Shown here: one piece after another, positions 34,721-45,348 of the stretch | Numbering within the stretch: position 1 is the stretch's first letter | Layout of the letters: every line of letters starts with the position of its first letter | Origin: Linyphia triangularis | Taxonomy: Eukaryota; Arthropoda; Arachnida; Araneae; Linyphiidae | NCBI GenBank assembly: GCA_963978545.1 | Contig: OZ021725.1 | Span: 11,919,197-11,983,196 of the forward strand | DNA length: 64,000 bases | Reading direction: 5' to 3' | Notes under the pieces: generated by a model | The model's input: only the letters and a program-made list of their open reading frames with translations | Database searches by the model: none | What the model was told of the DNA's origin: nothing | Program-made: the position numbers and the translations under genes

Positions 34721-35224
34721 ATGTCTTGTGATTTTGTGTGCCATGCAGAATTCTTTTATTACGGGGGCCGATTGCAGCCCCGAAAGATTTTTTTTGCAAG
34801 TGTCCACGACAACAATGACGTGCTCACCGTCAAGGTAAGGGATGATTCCCTTACCGCCTTCTCCTATGAAGACATACTGAAGAACCTGGACTTGCCGACG
34901 AACCCCTTTGAAGCAACCAAAGAAACAGATGGCCTCAGGGAGATGGAGCTATCCGAGCTGCCATCGTACCTTGGGAAAGATCTCATGCTGGATCTCAATC
35001 CCAGTGGCTGGAATTCCAGCGTGGGAACCCTAGACTCTGCAACGTACTACTTTTTGAAGGAACTTTTGCCCAACGACCTGCTATTACTACCTGTCAATCT
35101 GCTGGAAGAGCAGGTGGACCTATTAACTGAAAAACCAAACGGACTTGATATCTGCCAGGCTGCTGCCGATAAATTGTATCAAAAGCGGCAGTCTGGCGAT
35201 AATCCCTATTGGGATGTGGAATGA
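34721..35224 (+). CDS. Family F protein
   Basis: 167 residues from ATG 34721, the first ATG after the TATA. Hallmarks are VCHAEFFYYGGR, PRKIFFASVHDNNDV, VKVRDDSLTAFSYED, TLDSATYYFLKELLP and DICQAAADKLYQKR. It differs from the gene at 36211 at about 15 residues, so this is a recent tandem duplication. AATAAA lies at about 35261 and the hairpin at 35308. Confidence 0.9.
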   Translation: MSCDFVCHAEFFYYGGRLQPRKIFFASVHDNNDVLTVKVRDDSLTAFSYEDILKNLDLPTNPFEATKETDGLREMELSELPSYLGKDLMLDLNPSGWNSSVGTLDSATYYFLKELLPNDLLLLPVNLLEEQVDLLTEKPNGLDICQAAADKLYQKRQSGDNPYWDVE

Positions 35225-35307
35225 ATCATGTACCTGTCAGGATGTGGAATGAATCATGTCAATAAATATCTTGTTTTACGTTTAAAAAGGTGTCTGTGTT
35301 TCTTGTA

Positions 35308-35355
35308 CCAAAAAAATGGGAGAGAGCCCTTGGTGGCTCTCTCCCATTTTTTTGG
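35308..35355. terminator. 3'-end hairpin
   Basis: CCAAAAAAATGGGAGAGAGCC and GGCTCTCTCCCATTTTTTTGG form a perfect 21-bp stem with a loop of about six bases. Confidence 0.85.
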
Positions 35356-35379
35356 GTCAAGTTACTTGCCAACCTTGGT

Positions 35380-35705
35380 ATTGTAAAAGTATGCAAACTC
35401 CAAGTATCTGGCCAAGCTTGAATAGCGGCACTCATGAGGGTTCCAAGCTTGTACAATGACACGCCAGCCGAGCTTGAATGGTGGCACTCATGAGGGTTCT
35501 CAACAAATGAAATGTTTCCAAGCTTGCCACCAAGCCAGACACGATTGCAAAACTTGGCACAAGACGTCTTTGACACCCATTGTAAGACCCGCTATGTTAA
35601 AGCAATGGTAATGTTAAGTCAATGGGAAACCCACAAAACAAAATTTCATGAAAGCCAGTCTGGGAAAAATTTTCCAGCCGAAACTCTGAGACGGCTAGGA
35701 CTATG
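35380..35705. repeat. Spacer with CAAGCTTG repeats, then left module
   Basis: GGCCAAGCTTGAATAGCGGC, CACTCATGAGGGTTC and TCCAAGCTTG recur. A closely similar copy follows the next paralogue (36880-37080). The module runs from about 35584. No gene. Confidence 0.7.
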
Positions 35706-35839
<134 letters not shown>

Positions 35840-36004
35840 AGATATAAGCTGCCGCAGAATTTCAGCTGGGGAAAATTTCCTGACTGGCAGTTATTGTGTT
35901 TCTGGTTTTCTGTCGTCCCATTGACTTAACATTACCATTGCTTTAACATGGGACTTGCCACAATTTCCTTGTTCCCCGGGTTACGGCATCAGTTCTGAGC
36001 AGAC

Positions 36005-36156
36005 AACGCTGGCAAACCAACGTTGAGTTTTCAGTCCAACGTTGAGTTTTCAGTCCAACGTTGGGATTTCAGTCCAATGTTGGAAATTTTGATAGACTTG
36101 GGCCACACCGCCAGCTGATCAGATAACGCTACATCCGTTGCTATTCGCTATAAAAG
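36005..36156 (+). promoter_or_regulatory. CAACGTTGG cluster and TATA box of gene 36211
   Basis: Four CAACGTTGRG/CCAATGTTGG motifs (36018-36085), AGCTGATCAGATAACGCTAC, then CTATAAAAGGAG (TATA 36149). Confidence 0.75.
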
Positions 36157-36210
36157 GAGTGGGACACTGTGAACCACAGACACTTGCTGACTTGACATCA
36201 GACGAACAAC

Positions 36211-36714
36211 ATGTCTTGCGATTTTGTTTGCCATGCAGAATTCTTTTATTACGGGGGCCGATTGCAACCCCGAAAGATTTTTTTTGCAAGTGTCCACGAC
36301 AACAATGACGTGCTGACCGTAAAGGTAAGGGATGATTCCCTTACCGCCTTCTCCTATGAAGACATTCAGAAAAACTTGGAGTTGCCGACGAACCCCTTTG
36401 AAGCAACCAAAGAAACAGATGGCCTCAGGGAGATGGAGGTATCGAAGCTGCCTTCGTACCTCGGGAAGGATCTCATGCTGGATCTCAATCCGAGTGGCTG
36501 GCCCTCCAGCGTGGGAACCCTAGACTCTGCCACCTATTACTACATGAAAGATTACCTGCCCAACGACCTGCTATTACTACCGGTCAATCTGCTAGAAGAG
36601 CAGGTGGATCTATTAACTGAAAAACCAAATGGACTTGATATCTGCCAGGCTGCTGCCGACAAATTGTATCAAAAGCGGCAGTCTGGCGATAATCCCTATT
36701 GGGATGTGGAATGA
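36211..36714 (+). CDS. Family F protein
   Basis: 167 residues from ATG 36211, nearly identical to the product of 34721. The longest differences are QKNLELP for LKNLDLP and YYMKDYLP for YFLKELLP. Promoter, 3' hairpin and the following spacer are duplicated too, so the repeat unit is about 1.49 kb including the A/T tract. Confidence 0.9.
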   Translation: MSCDFVCHAEFFYYGGRLQPRKIFFASVHDNNDVLTVKVRDDSLTAFSYEDIQKNLELPTNPFEATKETDGLREMEVSKLPSYLGKDLMLDLNPSGWPSSVGTLDSATYYYMKDYLPNDLLLLPVNLLEEQVDLLTEKPNGLDICQAAADKLYQKRQSGDNPYWDVE

Positions 36715-36797
36715 ATCATGTACCTGTCAGGATGTGGAATGAATCATGTCAATAAATATCTTGTTTTACGTTTAAAAAGGTGTCTGTGTTTCTTGTA

Positions 36798-36845
36798 CCA
36801 AAAAAATGGGAGAGAGCCCTTAGTGGCTCTCTCCCATTTTTTTGG
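36798..36845. terminator. 3'-end hairpin
   Basis: Same stem as at 35308, with the loop changed from CTTGGT to CTTAGT. Confidence 0.85.
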
Positions 36846-37067
36846 GTCAAGTTACTTGCCAACCTTGGTATTGTAAAAAAATGCAAACTCCAAGTATCTG
36901 GCCAAGCTTGAATAGCGGCACTCATGAGGGTTCCAAGTTTGTACACGCCAGCCGAGCTTGAATTGTGGCACTCATGATGGTTCATAACAAATGAAATGTT
37001 TCCAAGCTTGCCACCAAGCCAGACACGATTACAAATTTGGCACAAGACGTCTTTGACACCCATTGTA

Positions 37068-37420
<353 letters not shown>

Positions 37421-37499
37421 ATTTCCTTGTGTCGGTTTTTCATCGGAGCAGAGTTACAATACGTTGGCAAACTGATGCTTTGACCATAACGTTGGGACA

Positions 37500-37571
37500 T
37501 CTGTTTTGATAGCTGATCAGATAACGCTACTCGCGGCGTGTGTGGACCACTTGCTGCCTCAGACAATCATC
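37500..37571 (+). promoter_or_regulatory. Family F promoter with TATA segment deleted
   Basis: AGCTGATCAGATAACGCTAC is retained, but the roughly 30-40 bp that carry TATAAAAGGAG in the two preceding paralogues are missing before GGACCACTTGCTG. The nearest TATA-like sequence is ATATATAAG at 37311. Confidence 0.65.
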
Positions 37572-38063
37572 ATGTCTTGTGATACAATTTGCCAAGCAGA
37601 ATTCTTCTTTTACGAGGGCCGATTTCAGCCCCGCAAGATTTATTTTGCAAGTGTTCGTGACAGCAGTAACACGTTCACCGTAAAGGTTAAAGACGATTCC
37701 CTTACCTCGTTCTCGTATGCGGACATACAAAAGAACCGGGACTTGCCGACGAATCCCTTTTTGTGTACCGCCGAAACAGACCGCCTGATGGAGATTGAGG
37801 TATCCCAGATACAATCATACCTCAAGAACAATCTCATGGAGGATCTGCATCACTGTGCCTGGACCCCCAAAATGGGAACCCTGGACACTGCCACCTACTA
37901 CTATATGAAAGAACACCTGCCCTACGACATAAAGTTACTGGGGGCCAATCTGCTGGAAGATCAGATTTTTATCTGGACCGAACAACCCTATGGACTTGAA
38001 ATCTGCCAGGCTGCTGCAGATAAATTGTATCGCAAGTCTGGCATTCGTTGGGGCCGTCCATAA
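37572..38063 (+). CDS. Family F protein (TATA-less promoter)
   Basis: 163 residues from ATG 37572, aligned with the other family starts (MSCD). Hallmarks are ICQAEFFFYEGR, PRKIYFASVRDSSNTF, VKVKDDSLTSFSYAD, TLDTATYYYMKEHLP and EICQAAADKL. SSNTF near residue 35 is also typical of family G (NSNTFYF). There is no AATAAA and no hairpin; the A tract at 38160 follows, so the 3' end differs in class from its paralogues. An inverted copy is at 63256-63747. Confidence 0.88.
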   Translation: MSCDTICQAEFFFYEGRFQPRKIYFASVRDSSNTFTVKVKDDSLTSFSYADIQKNRDLPTNPFLCTAETDRLMEIEVSQIQSYLKNNLMEDLHHCAWTPKMGTLDTATYYYMKEHLPYDIKLLGANLLEDQIFIWTEQPYGLEICQAAADKLYRKSGIRWGRP

Positions 38064-38159
38064 TTTCCAAGCCCCCAGCTAACCCCGGCACTTAAGCGTA
38101 ATTTGAAAGTGTGGTTATGGAAGCGTGATGGCCGAAACTCTGAGACGGCTAGGACTGTG

Positions 38160-38274
<115 letters not shown>

Positions 38275-38361
38275 CCTATAAGTTGCCGAGCCCAGAAAAT
38301 TTTTCCTCACACGCTCACTGCATCATCTGGCTGCCGGCTGCTGATCACAAGAAATCCCACC

Positions 38362-38733
38362 ATGGTACGTTTCGAGTACTCGTTGGATTCGGATGCTCTG
38401 GAGCCCGTATTCCAACCCCCAGTGATTACCTTGTATTGTCCCAGGAATACCATATTACCGCCCAAGGAATTTTTCATCCTTGATACGGGTGTCATTTTTC
38501 GTATGATCCCAGATATCTACGAGTTGGTCTTGCACCAGTCGCATGCCATTCATACGGACGACCGCATCCAGGTGGAGTTACGCAATGACACTGACCAGCC
38601 GGTTCGTATCAACCGTGGTACGCCGGTTGGCACAATCATTATCAAGCGCAAACCAGGTGAAAAGGAATCCAGCTCGGTTGAAGGCCCAGCTGATGTCCAA
38701 GCTACGACAAATGATTGCAAGCTCATTGTATAA
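38362..38733 (+). CDS. dUTPase-fold protein, probably inactive
   Basis: 123 residues from ATG 38362 (ACCATGG). Resemblance to trimeric dUTPase is seen in TLYCP (motif 1 region), ILDTGVIF, VELRNDTDQPVRINRGT and PVGTIII (motif 4 region). The motif 3 IDxGYRG stretch and the glycine-rich motif 5 are absent, so substrate cleavage is unlikely. It starts a cluster of three related genes. The stop codon is part of TAAGACCC of the module. Confidence 0.75.
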   Translation: MVRFEYSLDSDALEPVFQPPVITLYCPRNTILPPKEFFILDTGVIFRMIPDIYELVLHQSHAIHTDDRIQVELRNDTDQPVRINRGTPVGTIIIKRKPGEKESSSVEGPADVQATTNDCKLIV

Positions 38734-38827
38734 GACCCGCCATGTAATGACCACCCAAAAAACATTTTCATGAAAGCCAGTGTGAAAAAATTTTCCTTGC
38801 TGAAACTCTGAGACAGCTAGGACTATG

Positions 38828-38895
<68 letters not shown>

Positions 38896-38899
38896 TTTT
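38828..38899. repeat. A(n)T(n) tract, strongly asymmetric, fused to TATA box
   Basis: 64 A but only 8 T, followed by CCTATAAAG (38902). The inverted copy at 62434-62504 has 7 A and 64 T, so the asymmetry is reproduced. Confidence 0.9.
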
Positions 38900-38951
38900 C
38901 CTATAAAGCCAGCTCGTCGAGAGCTCAAGCTTCATTCAACTCTTCATCATC

Positions 38952-39818
38952 ATGCCTTTCATACCACTTGCCTTCTCTCTGCATTCCACAGATGCTCTGG
39001 TCCCCACCATCTTTGAGGACAAATACATGCAAGGGGTTGACTTGTATTGTCCCAAGATTACACAACTGGCACCAATGCAACGAGTGGTCATTGATACGGG
39101 TGTCAGCTTTCGATTTGCAGACCACTTTAAAGGCTTAATTATGGGCAAGCCGTTTCTTGCCACCTATCTGGAGCTCAAGACAACAGTCTGTCTTTTGGAC
39201 AACCAACAGTCCATCAAGGTGGAGCTACACAACCCAACGAAGCAGACTGTTTATATCAACCGTGGTATGCCCATTGCACAGATGATTCTCATACAATGTT
39301 GGCCTAAAACAAATTTCGTCTACTCGTCCAAAATGAATTGTTGGATCCTGGATCCGTATTTTTATGATCCCACAGACTTTGACGACCGCACACCAGGGAT
39401 TGACCTGTATCCACGCAAGAACGTCAAACTAGCACCTCATATGCAAAAGACGATTGAGACGCGTGAAAGGTATCTGTTCACAATGGGCCAGTTTGGAATT
39501 ATCGTAAGCCCAACAGAAACGGCTGTTGTGGAAAACTCGCAAGACATTAAAGTGTTGGTAAGCAACCAAAGTGACCAGACTGTTTGCCTCAAACGGGATA
39601 CGCCTATTGCTCGGTTGTTTATGACGCGAGCTTGGTCACCCATCTTGGTACGAGACGCCGAATGCTTCCTAGCTAAATTCCCAACTGAAGGTCCAACTGA
39701 AATCCCTGCTCATGTCCCTGCTGAAGTGTCAATTGAAATCCCATCTGATGGTGGAATCCCTGCTGATGTCCCAACTGATGGTGAAATACCTGCTGATGGT
39801 AAAGTCTCAATGTGTTAA
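38952..39818 (+). CDS. Tandem dUTPase-fold protein, probably inactive
   Basis: 288 residues from ATG 38952. Two dUTPase-like halves are visible. Residues 1-120 have GVDLYCPK, VIDTGVSF, VELHNPTKQTVYINRGM and PIAQMIL. Residues 125-235 have GIDLYPRK, VLVSNQSDQTVCLKRDT and PIARLF. Both lack the motif 3 aspartate-tyrosine segment and motif 5. The last 50 residues are an imperfect IP-x-DVPTDGEIPADG repeat similar to the tail of gene 40456. It may be a binding scaffold that keeps the fold (inference). Confidence 0.75.
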   Translation: MPFIPLAFSLHSTDALVPTIFEDKYMQGVDLYCPKITQLAPMQRVVIDTGVSFRFADHFKGLIMGKPFLATYLELKTTVCLLDNQQSIKVELHNPTKQTVYINRGMPIAQMILIQCWPKTNFVYSSKMNCWILDPYFYDPTDFDDRTPGIDLYPRKNVKLAPHMQKTIETRERYLFTMGQFGIIVSPTETAVVENSQDIKVLVSNQSDQTVCLKRDTPIARLFMTRAWSPILVRDAECFLAKFPTEGPTEIPAHVPAEVSIEIPSDGGIPADVPTDGEIPADGKVSMC

Positions 39819-39874
39819 GTTAAGGCCTCTGGAAAAATTTTCCTGGCTAAAAGTCTGAGACAGCTAGGACTATG

Positions 39875-39976
<102 letters not shown>

Positions 39977-40030
39977 CTTCCCTATAAAGCCAGCTCGTCG
40001 AGAGCTCAGGCTTCATTCATCTTTCTCATC

Positions 40031-40450
40031 ATGCCACTGTACTTTGCCTTGAGTGGAAATGCTGTCGAGCCTTCCAGATTTGATACGCAATCCGTAGGGT
40101 ATGACTTGTACTGTCCCACCCACACACAAGTACCACCCAGGCAGCAAGTCATCATTGACACGGGGGTCACCTGCATGCTGCCACCAAAAACATACTTGCA
40201 CATTCAAGACAAGTCATCCGTCGTCACCAAATTGCAACTCAAGGTCGAAGCAGGCATCATTGATGAGGGATACAGAGGACCCATCAAGGTCGTACTACGC
40301 AATCACAGTGACCACGCGGTTCACCTCGAGCACGGAACACCCATTGCACAAGTGATTCATGCTCCCGTGTTTCAATGCGAGTGGCAACGCGTAGATCACA
40401 TTCCCACTGACACGCATCGAGGCACGCGGGGATTTGGAGGAAGGAAATAA
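40031..40450 (+). CDS. dut: dUTPase (dUTP diphosphatase)
   Basis: 139 residues from ATG 40031. All five trimeric dUTPase motifs can be placed. Motif 1 is GYDLYC. Motif 2 is a degenerate TYLHIQDKSS. Motif 3 is GIIDEGYRGPIKVVLRN, with the aspartate and tyrosine retained. Motif 4 is GTPIAQVI, and motif 5 is RGTRGFGGRK. The enzyme converts dUTP to dUMP plus pyrophosphate and limits uracil in DNA. It is the only member of the local family that looks catalytic. The changed motif 2 is a caution. The next gene starts 5 bp after its stop. Confidence 0.85.
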   Translation: MPLYFALSGNAVEPSRFDTQSVGYDLYCPTHTQVPPRQQVIIDTGVTCMLPPKTYLHIQDKSSVVTKLQLKVEAGIIDEGYRGPIKVVLRNHSDHAVHLEHGTPIAQVIHAPVFQCEWQRVDHIPTDTHRGTRGFGGRK

Positions 40451-40455
40451 TAAAG

Positions 40456-40977
40456 ATGGCACTAGCCATACATTTTCTCGCGGATCAATATCCTCAAGTG
40501 GAGGTGTTTCCCATCATTGAATTGAGCGTGGAGTCCCATGGATTGGAGTTTAGATTGGATGTGGACGGATCCAAAATCTTTATATCCGTGGATAAGATTC
40601 CACACAACGATTTATTGCTTTTGTTTCTCAAAAAGTTTGGTGAAAAGTCGTCACCTTATGTATCCCTAAATCCCAACACATGGTTCTTGGATATGAGCAA
40701 TATTAACCACAAAGAATTTACGATCGAAGCCTTCAAAATGTTTTCCCAATCCCTTGTGAACAACATGCTTCAGACGAATGGTCCAACTGGTCCAAATGGT
40801 CCAAGTGGTGACATTCCAACTGATTCAACTGGTGAAATGCCAAGTGAAACTCCAAGTAGTCCACAAGGTGAAATACCAACTGGTCCAACTGGGGAAATGC
40901 CAAGTGAAACTCCAACTGGTCCAAGTAGTCCACATGGTGAAATGCCAATTGATTTTGATAATGTACCCTGCAACTAA
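40456..40977 (+). CDS. Hypothetical protein with GEMPSETP-type tail
   Basis: 173 residues from ATG 40456, 5 bp after the dUTPase stop, so it is probably read from the same transcript. Residues 1-110 look globular (FRLDVDGSKIFISVDKIP). Residues 115-165 are Gly/Pro/Thr-rich repeats (GPTGPNGPSG, GEMPSETP, GEIPTGPTGEMP). These resemble the tail of gene 38952, suggesting exchange of tails between neighbours. The function is unknown. Confidence 0.75.
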   Translation: MALAIHFLADQYPQVEVFPIIELSVESHGLEFRLDVDGSKIFISVDKIPHNDLLLLFLKKFGEKSSPYVSLNPNTWFLDMSNINHKEFTIEAFKMFSQSLVNNMLQTNGPTGPNGPSGDIPTDSTGEMPSETPSSPQGEIPTGPTGEMPSETPTGPSSPHGEMPIDFDNVPCN

Positions 40978-41090
40978 CAACTTGTCCCAAACCACCCTAT
41001 GTTAAAGTAATGCTAAGTCAAAGGAAAACAAAAAGCCGACAACTACGGGAAAACTTTCATGGATGAAATTCTGAGACAGCTAGGACTATG

Positions 41091-41226
<136 letters not shown>

Positions 41227-41289
41227 CCCTCGCTATATAAGCCACCGAAGCGAGCAGCAGTTTCACTTGCTGCTCTGGCAATTCAAAAA

Positions 41290-41877
41290 ATGGAGCAATG
41301 CAAAAAATGTGTAGTGTGTGAAAATATTGGCCAGACCCTCAAATGCAAGCAGCCCTTTACCTGTGGTATTTGTTTGAAAAAAGGAGTTTGTAAGAAAAAT
41401 ATCCAAGACTGCAGCCACCAGTTCCACTTGAAATGTATTACTAAATGGTGGGCTAAACGATGTGACAACTGTCCCATTTGCCATAAAGATTTTGCAAACA
41501 CTGACACACTGGAATCGTTGAAAAGAATACATCGGGATCCTGAACATCGAGCGTTGCTGGACTTTATGGACAGTAGTTTCTTTAAGGAAAACGTTGAAAT
41601 GGTACACTCGGAGCAAGCAACTGAAAAGATACGCTCGGACTTACTGCAAGCAATTGAAATGGAGTACGGAAAAGAGTTACCACCGCCACTACTACCAGAA
41701 TGGACACCGGAAAGGGTACTGACGCTAATGCTTGAAAGAAAACTGCTGGTCAAGTTCCCAATTCTTTACAATCTTACCCGAAAGTGGTTGGATAACGTAC
41801 ACCAGTGTACTGAGTGGTGCCATTCGTGTGTAAAGCAAAACAAGAAAGTCGAGATGTTTAACACGACGGACTTGTAA
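41290..41877 (+). CDS. RING-type zinc finger protein (copy 1 of tandem pair)
   Basis: 195 residues from ATG 41290. The N-terminal Cys-rich region (5-70) has CKKCVVC, CGICLKKGVCKK, CSHQFHLKC, KWWAKRCDNCPIC. The CSHQFHxKC / CPIC part is a RING-type zinc site, and an additional CxxC pair precedes it. The C-terminal part has PPPLLPEWTPERVL and ends with further Cys/His (CTEWCHSC). It is about 65% alike to 42106. A ubiquitin-ligase role is inferred. Confidence 0.85.
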   Translation: MEQCKKCVVCENIGQTLKCKQPFTCGICLKKGVCKKNIQDCSHQFHLKCITKWWAKRCDNCPICHKDFANTDTLESLKRIHRDPEHRALLDFMDSSFFKENVEMVHSEQATEKIRSDLLQAIEMEYGKELPPPLLPEWTPERVLTLMLERKLLVKFPILYNLTRKWLDNVHQCTEWCHSCVKQNKKVEMFNTTDL

Positions 41878-41942
41878 AGAAAAACTTGCGTTTGACCAAT
41901 CTGGAAAATTTTGCCAGGCTAAAAGTTCTGGCAACAGTTATG

Positions 41943-42044
<102 letters not shown>

Positions 42045-42105
42045 CCCACTATATAAGCCACCGAACTGAGCAGCAGGTTTACTTGCAATTGTTTCACTGA
42101 CCACC

Positions 42106-42717
42106 ATGGAACATTGCAAAACGTGTGGTGTGTTTTCAAAGGACGTGGCCCTCAAATGCAATCAGCACTTTACCTGTGGTATTTGTTTACGAAAAGGGAC
42201 TTGTAAGAAAAGCATCGTCGACTGTAGCCACCAGTTCCACTCAAAATGTATTGCCAAATGGTGGGCTAACCGATGTGACGACTGTCCCGTATGCCGTGCA
42301 AATCTTGTAAACGCGGACACACTGGAGTCTTGGAAAAAAATACATCGGGATCCCGAACACAGAGCGTTTCTGGACTTTATCGACAGCAGATTCTTTTATG
42401 AAAGAGTAAGTGAAGAACCTGAAATGGAAAAGATACGCCTAGGTTTTCAGCAAGCAATTGAAATGGAGTATGGAGAAAAGATACCGCCGCCACTACTGCC
42501 AAAGTGGACACCAGAAAGGGTATTGTCACTGATGTTTGAAAGAAAACTGGTAATCAGGTTCCCAAAGCTTTACAATCTCAACCGACAGTGGTGGGATGAG
42601 GTACACAAGTGCTCTGAGTGGTGTGAAAGCCATTCGTGTGCCAAGCGAGACATTTTTGCTGAAGATTTGGATGCCATAGGGAAAATGCTCAAAACCCAAA
42701 GAATGCAGGGATGGTAA
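42106..42717 (+). CDS. RING-type zinc finger protein (copy 2 of tandem pair)
   Basis: 203 residues from ATG 42106 (ACCATGG). Same layout as 41290: CKTCGVF, CGICLRKGTCKK, CSHQFHSKC, KWWANRCDDCPVC, then PPPLLPKWTPERVL and a C-terminal CSEWCESHSC. All likely zinc ligands are retained except the second Cys of the first CxxC pair, which is F here. The two genes and the A/T tract between them form one duplicated unit. Confidence 0.85.
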   Translation: MEHCKTCGVFSKDVALKCNQHFTCGICLRKGTCKKSIVDCSHQFHSKCIAKWWANRCDDCPVCRANLVNADTLESWKKIHRDPEHRAFLDFIDSRFFYERVSEEPEMEKIRLGFQQAIEMEYGEKIPPPLLPKWTPERVLSLMFERKLVIRFPKLYNLNRQWWDEVHKCSEWCESHSCAKRDIFAEDLDAIGKMLKTQRMQGW

Positions 42718-42884
42718 TGCATGACAAAAAAGGACGTTGGCGCTTGTCAATTCACTTTGGTGTTTACCTGAAAAAAATCCCATATAACGTAATGTTCAGT
42801 CAATGGGAACCCCCCGAACAAATTTCATGCAACCCAGCCTGAAAAAAATTTCCTGACTGAAACTCTGAGATGGCTAAGACTATG

Positions 42885-43025
<141 letters not shown>

Positions 43026-43121
43026 GCTATAAAGTTTCACGCTCAGGCCTCATTTCATCATTTGCTCTTCAGCTAGCAACCTGAGCACTTTACTTGTTCA
43101 GCACCAACGAGTCGCACCATC

Positions 43122-44055
43122 ATGGACTATGTCGTGTTAATGGACAGTTGTTCCATATTTTACTTTATGGATATCAGGTATTGCTCCACATTTCCCTTTA
43201 TGGATGTCAAGCACTATGCCAAAGATTGTAACAGTGCACATTTCCACCCCGTGCTCAGGATGCCACGAGTTTACGTAAACGAATTCCTGGCTAAAAATTT
43301 TGAAAGGTGTTTGCCGACACAACATGGTGGACCAACATGGTGGACCTGCAGTGCTTGCAACCGACGACAAGTTCACCTTCAAGTTTTTTAAGGATCGTCA
43401 TTTCCCTATCCAGTATGTGAAGGTGCAACCTCTTAACCAATATGCCATTGAGGACCGACTCTTTCAACTTGCCCACAGAGTCATATCGGACGAATGCCAT
43501 GCACGTATTATCAAAGAACCTCACGAGAAATATGCTGATTTGTACAAAGAACTGCACTGGTTGGAAGAAAACCAGCGCGTGTGTCAACAATGTAAGCTAA
43601 CAAGGACGCCTATACAAGTGATGGCACCATGTAATACTCATAAGGGGGTGGACTTTGTCGTGCTGATGGATGACAAACAATTTTTCTTTATGGACGTTAC
43701 ACGTTACTCAGAATTTCAATATTGTAATTGGGAAATCTTTTCAAGTGAACATTTCATGCTCAAAGTGCCACATGATTACGTGGACTCGGTCCTGATCCAT
43801 AACTATAAGAGGTGTTTGCCCACAGTACATGGTGAACCTGCTGTGCTTGCGACCAATGATGAAGCCGTTCTGAACTTTTTCAAGGAGCGTGAGTACCCCA
43901 TCCAGTGGGCAGATGTGCGTTGGAATACCAAGTATGACACTGAGTTGCAACTTGTTAATGTGGCAGAAAGGGTTAATCTGACGAATAAAGAAATATTTCT
44001 TGTGGCAAGAAACAAGTCGGTTGGATCAGTACGCAAAAATCAGTTGATAGCTTGA
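43122..44055 (+). pseudogene. Family G two-domain gene with frameshift
   Basis: The frame starting at ATG 43122 breaks near 43330. A 13-bp segment (CATGGTGGACCAA) is tandemly duplicated there, and reading continues in another frame to 44055. The inverted copy (57317-58237) lacks the duplication and encodes an intact 306-residue protein. Visible family G marks are VVLMDS, FYFMD, CLPTQHGG, then VDFVVLMDD, FFFMDV, VPHDYVDSVL, CLPTVHGEPAVLATND and REYPIQWA. The defect may be a real mutation or an assembly error. Confidence 0.8.
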
Positions 44056-44077
44056 AACCAAGATGACAGACAACTGG

Positions 44078-44183
<106 letters not shown>

Positions 44184-44311
44184 TAATAAAAGGCATGAGT
44201 TCAGAACGCATTTCATCATTCGTCTGTTATCCACTGACCTGACAACTACTGGGACGATTCATTCATAGGTCGTTTTGTTATACGTACATACCTGCATTTT
44301 GTTACACGACC

Positions 44312-44788
44312 ATGTCTGTGGATTACGTGGTTCTCAAGTATTCCAACACCTTTGTGTTTTTGGATACCCTCAGCTATGAGTTTTTCCAATCCATCAATTA
44401 TGGATCGTCAGGGTTTTATGTACCGGAACCTTACCTCAACACATTTCTGCACAACTATTTTTATACCACTTGTTTAGCAACACATCACGGTGGACCTGCT
44501 CGGTTGGGCACAAACGATGAAGATACCTGGCATTACTTTCATGGCCTTCTTCACCTGCCCATTGAGTACATACCGTACACGTCGTCGTGTATGGCCAGTA
44601 TGGAAGCACGCATCTTTCAACTGGCTGCTTACGTTAAAGAGCAGGACTTGATTGACTCGTGTTTCAAAGAACTGGATGAAACGCAACAAGCGTTGGACAA
44701 ATTACCAACAGTGAAAGTACAAAAATGGGTACGAGCTGACAGACGGCTGACACGATTTAGCAAAAACCAAGAAAATGTTCAGAAATGA
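44312..44788 (+). CDS. Family G protein, single domain
   Basis: 158 residues from ATG 44312. It has VDYVVLKYSNTFVFLD, VPEPYLNTFL, THHGGPARLGTNDEDTWHYF, and a longer basic C-terminal extension (RADRRLTRFSKNQ). The TATA (44186) lies about 125 bp upstream, giving an unusually long leader. It is convergent with gene 44797, with 8 bp between stops, which leaves no room for a separate terminator. Confidence 0.85.
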   Translation: MSVDYVVLKYSNTFVFLDTLSYEFFQSINYGSSGFYVPEPYLNTFLHNYFYTTCLATHHGGPARLGTNDEDTWHYFHGLLHLPIEYIPYTSSCMASMEARIFQLAAYVKEQDLIDSCFKELDETQQALDKLPTVKVQKWVRADRRLTRFSKNQENVQK

Positions 44789-44796
44789 TTACAAAA

Positions 44797-45066
44797 TCAT
44801 TTCAACGGTTCCTCACGTTCATGGTGTCGTTCATGTACTGGCTCGATCCAATCGGGTGGTCGTACCACTTGCTTAACATAGTCCAGTGACAAGTACGTTT
44901 GAATGATACAGTTTTGTAGTACTTGCCTCTCACGTGTCAGTTTTTGTTTCACGACTTCGTCCGTACAACCCAACAGAAAATTATCCAGACAGTCCATCAG
45001 GTGGAGAGCAGCATGTTGGATGTTTTGGCGTTCCCGTATCAGCGTTAGTTCAAAAGCCTCATTCAT
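44797..45066 (-). CDS. Hypothetical small helical protein
   Basis: 89 residues from ATG 45066. It is predicted to be mostly helical (RERQNIQHAALHLMDCLDNF, VKQKLTRERQVLQN) with a charged tail (ERHHEREEP). Its promoter would lie between 45067 and the A/T tract at 45157. A 7-codon upstream frame beginning near 45093 precedes the start. It is convergent with family G gene 44312. The family is not recognised. Confidence 0.65.
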   Translation of the reverse strand: MNEAFELTLIRERQNIQHAALHLMDCLDNFLLGCTDEVVKQKLTRERQVLQNCIIQTYLSLDYVKQVVRPPDWIEPVHERHHEREEPLK

Positions 45067-45156
45067 TCTTTATTGTAGTTGGATAAATGCCATGGTAATT
45101 GTGTTGATAGTTTTCCTGATGGTAAAGGCCCCATGATACTTCTTTCGCCATCTCTG

Positions 45157-45288
<132 letters not shown>

Positions 45289-45348
45289 GCTATAAAAGCA
45301 CGCTGCCCACTACCCCGATTACCATTTGCTCTCTGGTTACCTTTCGGG

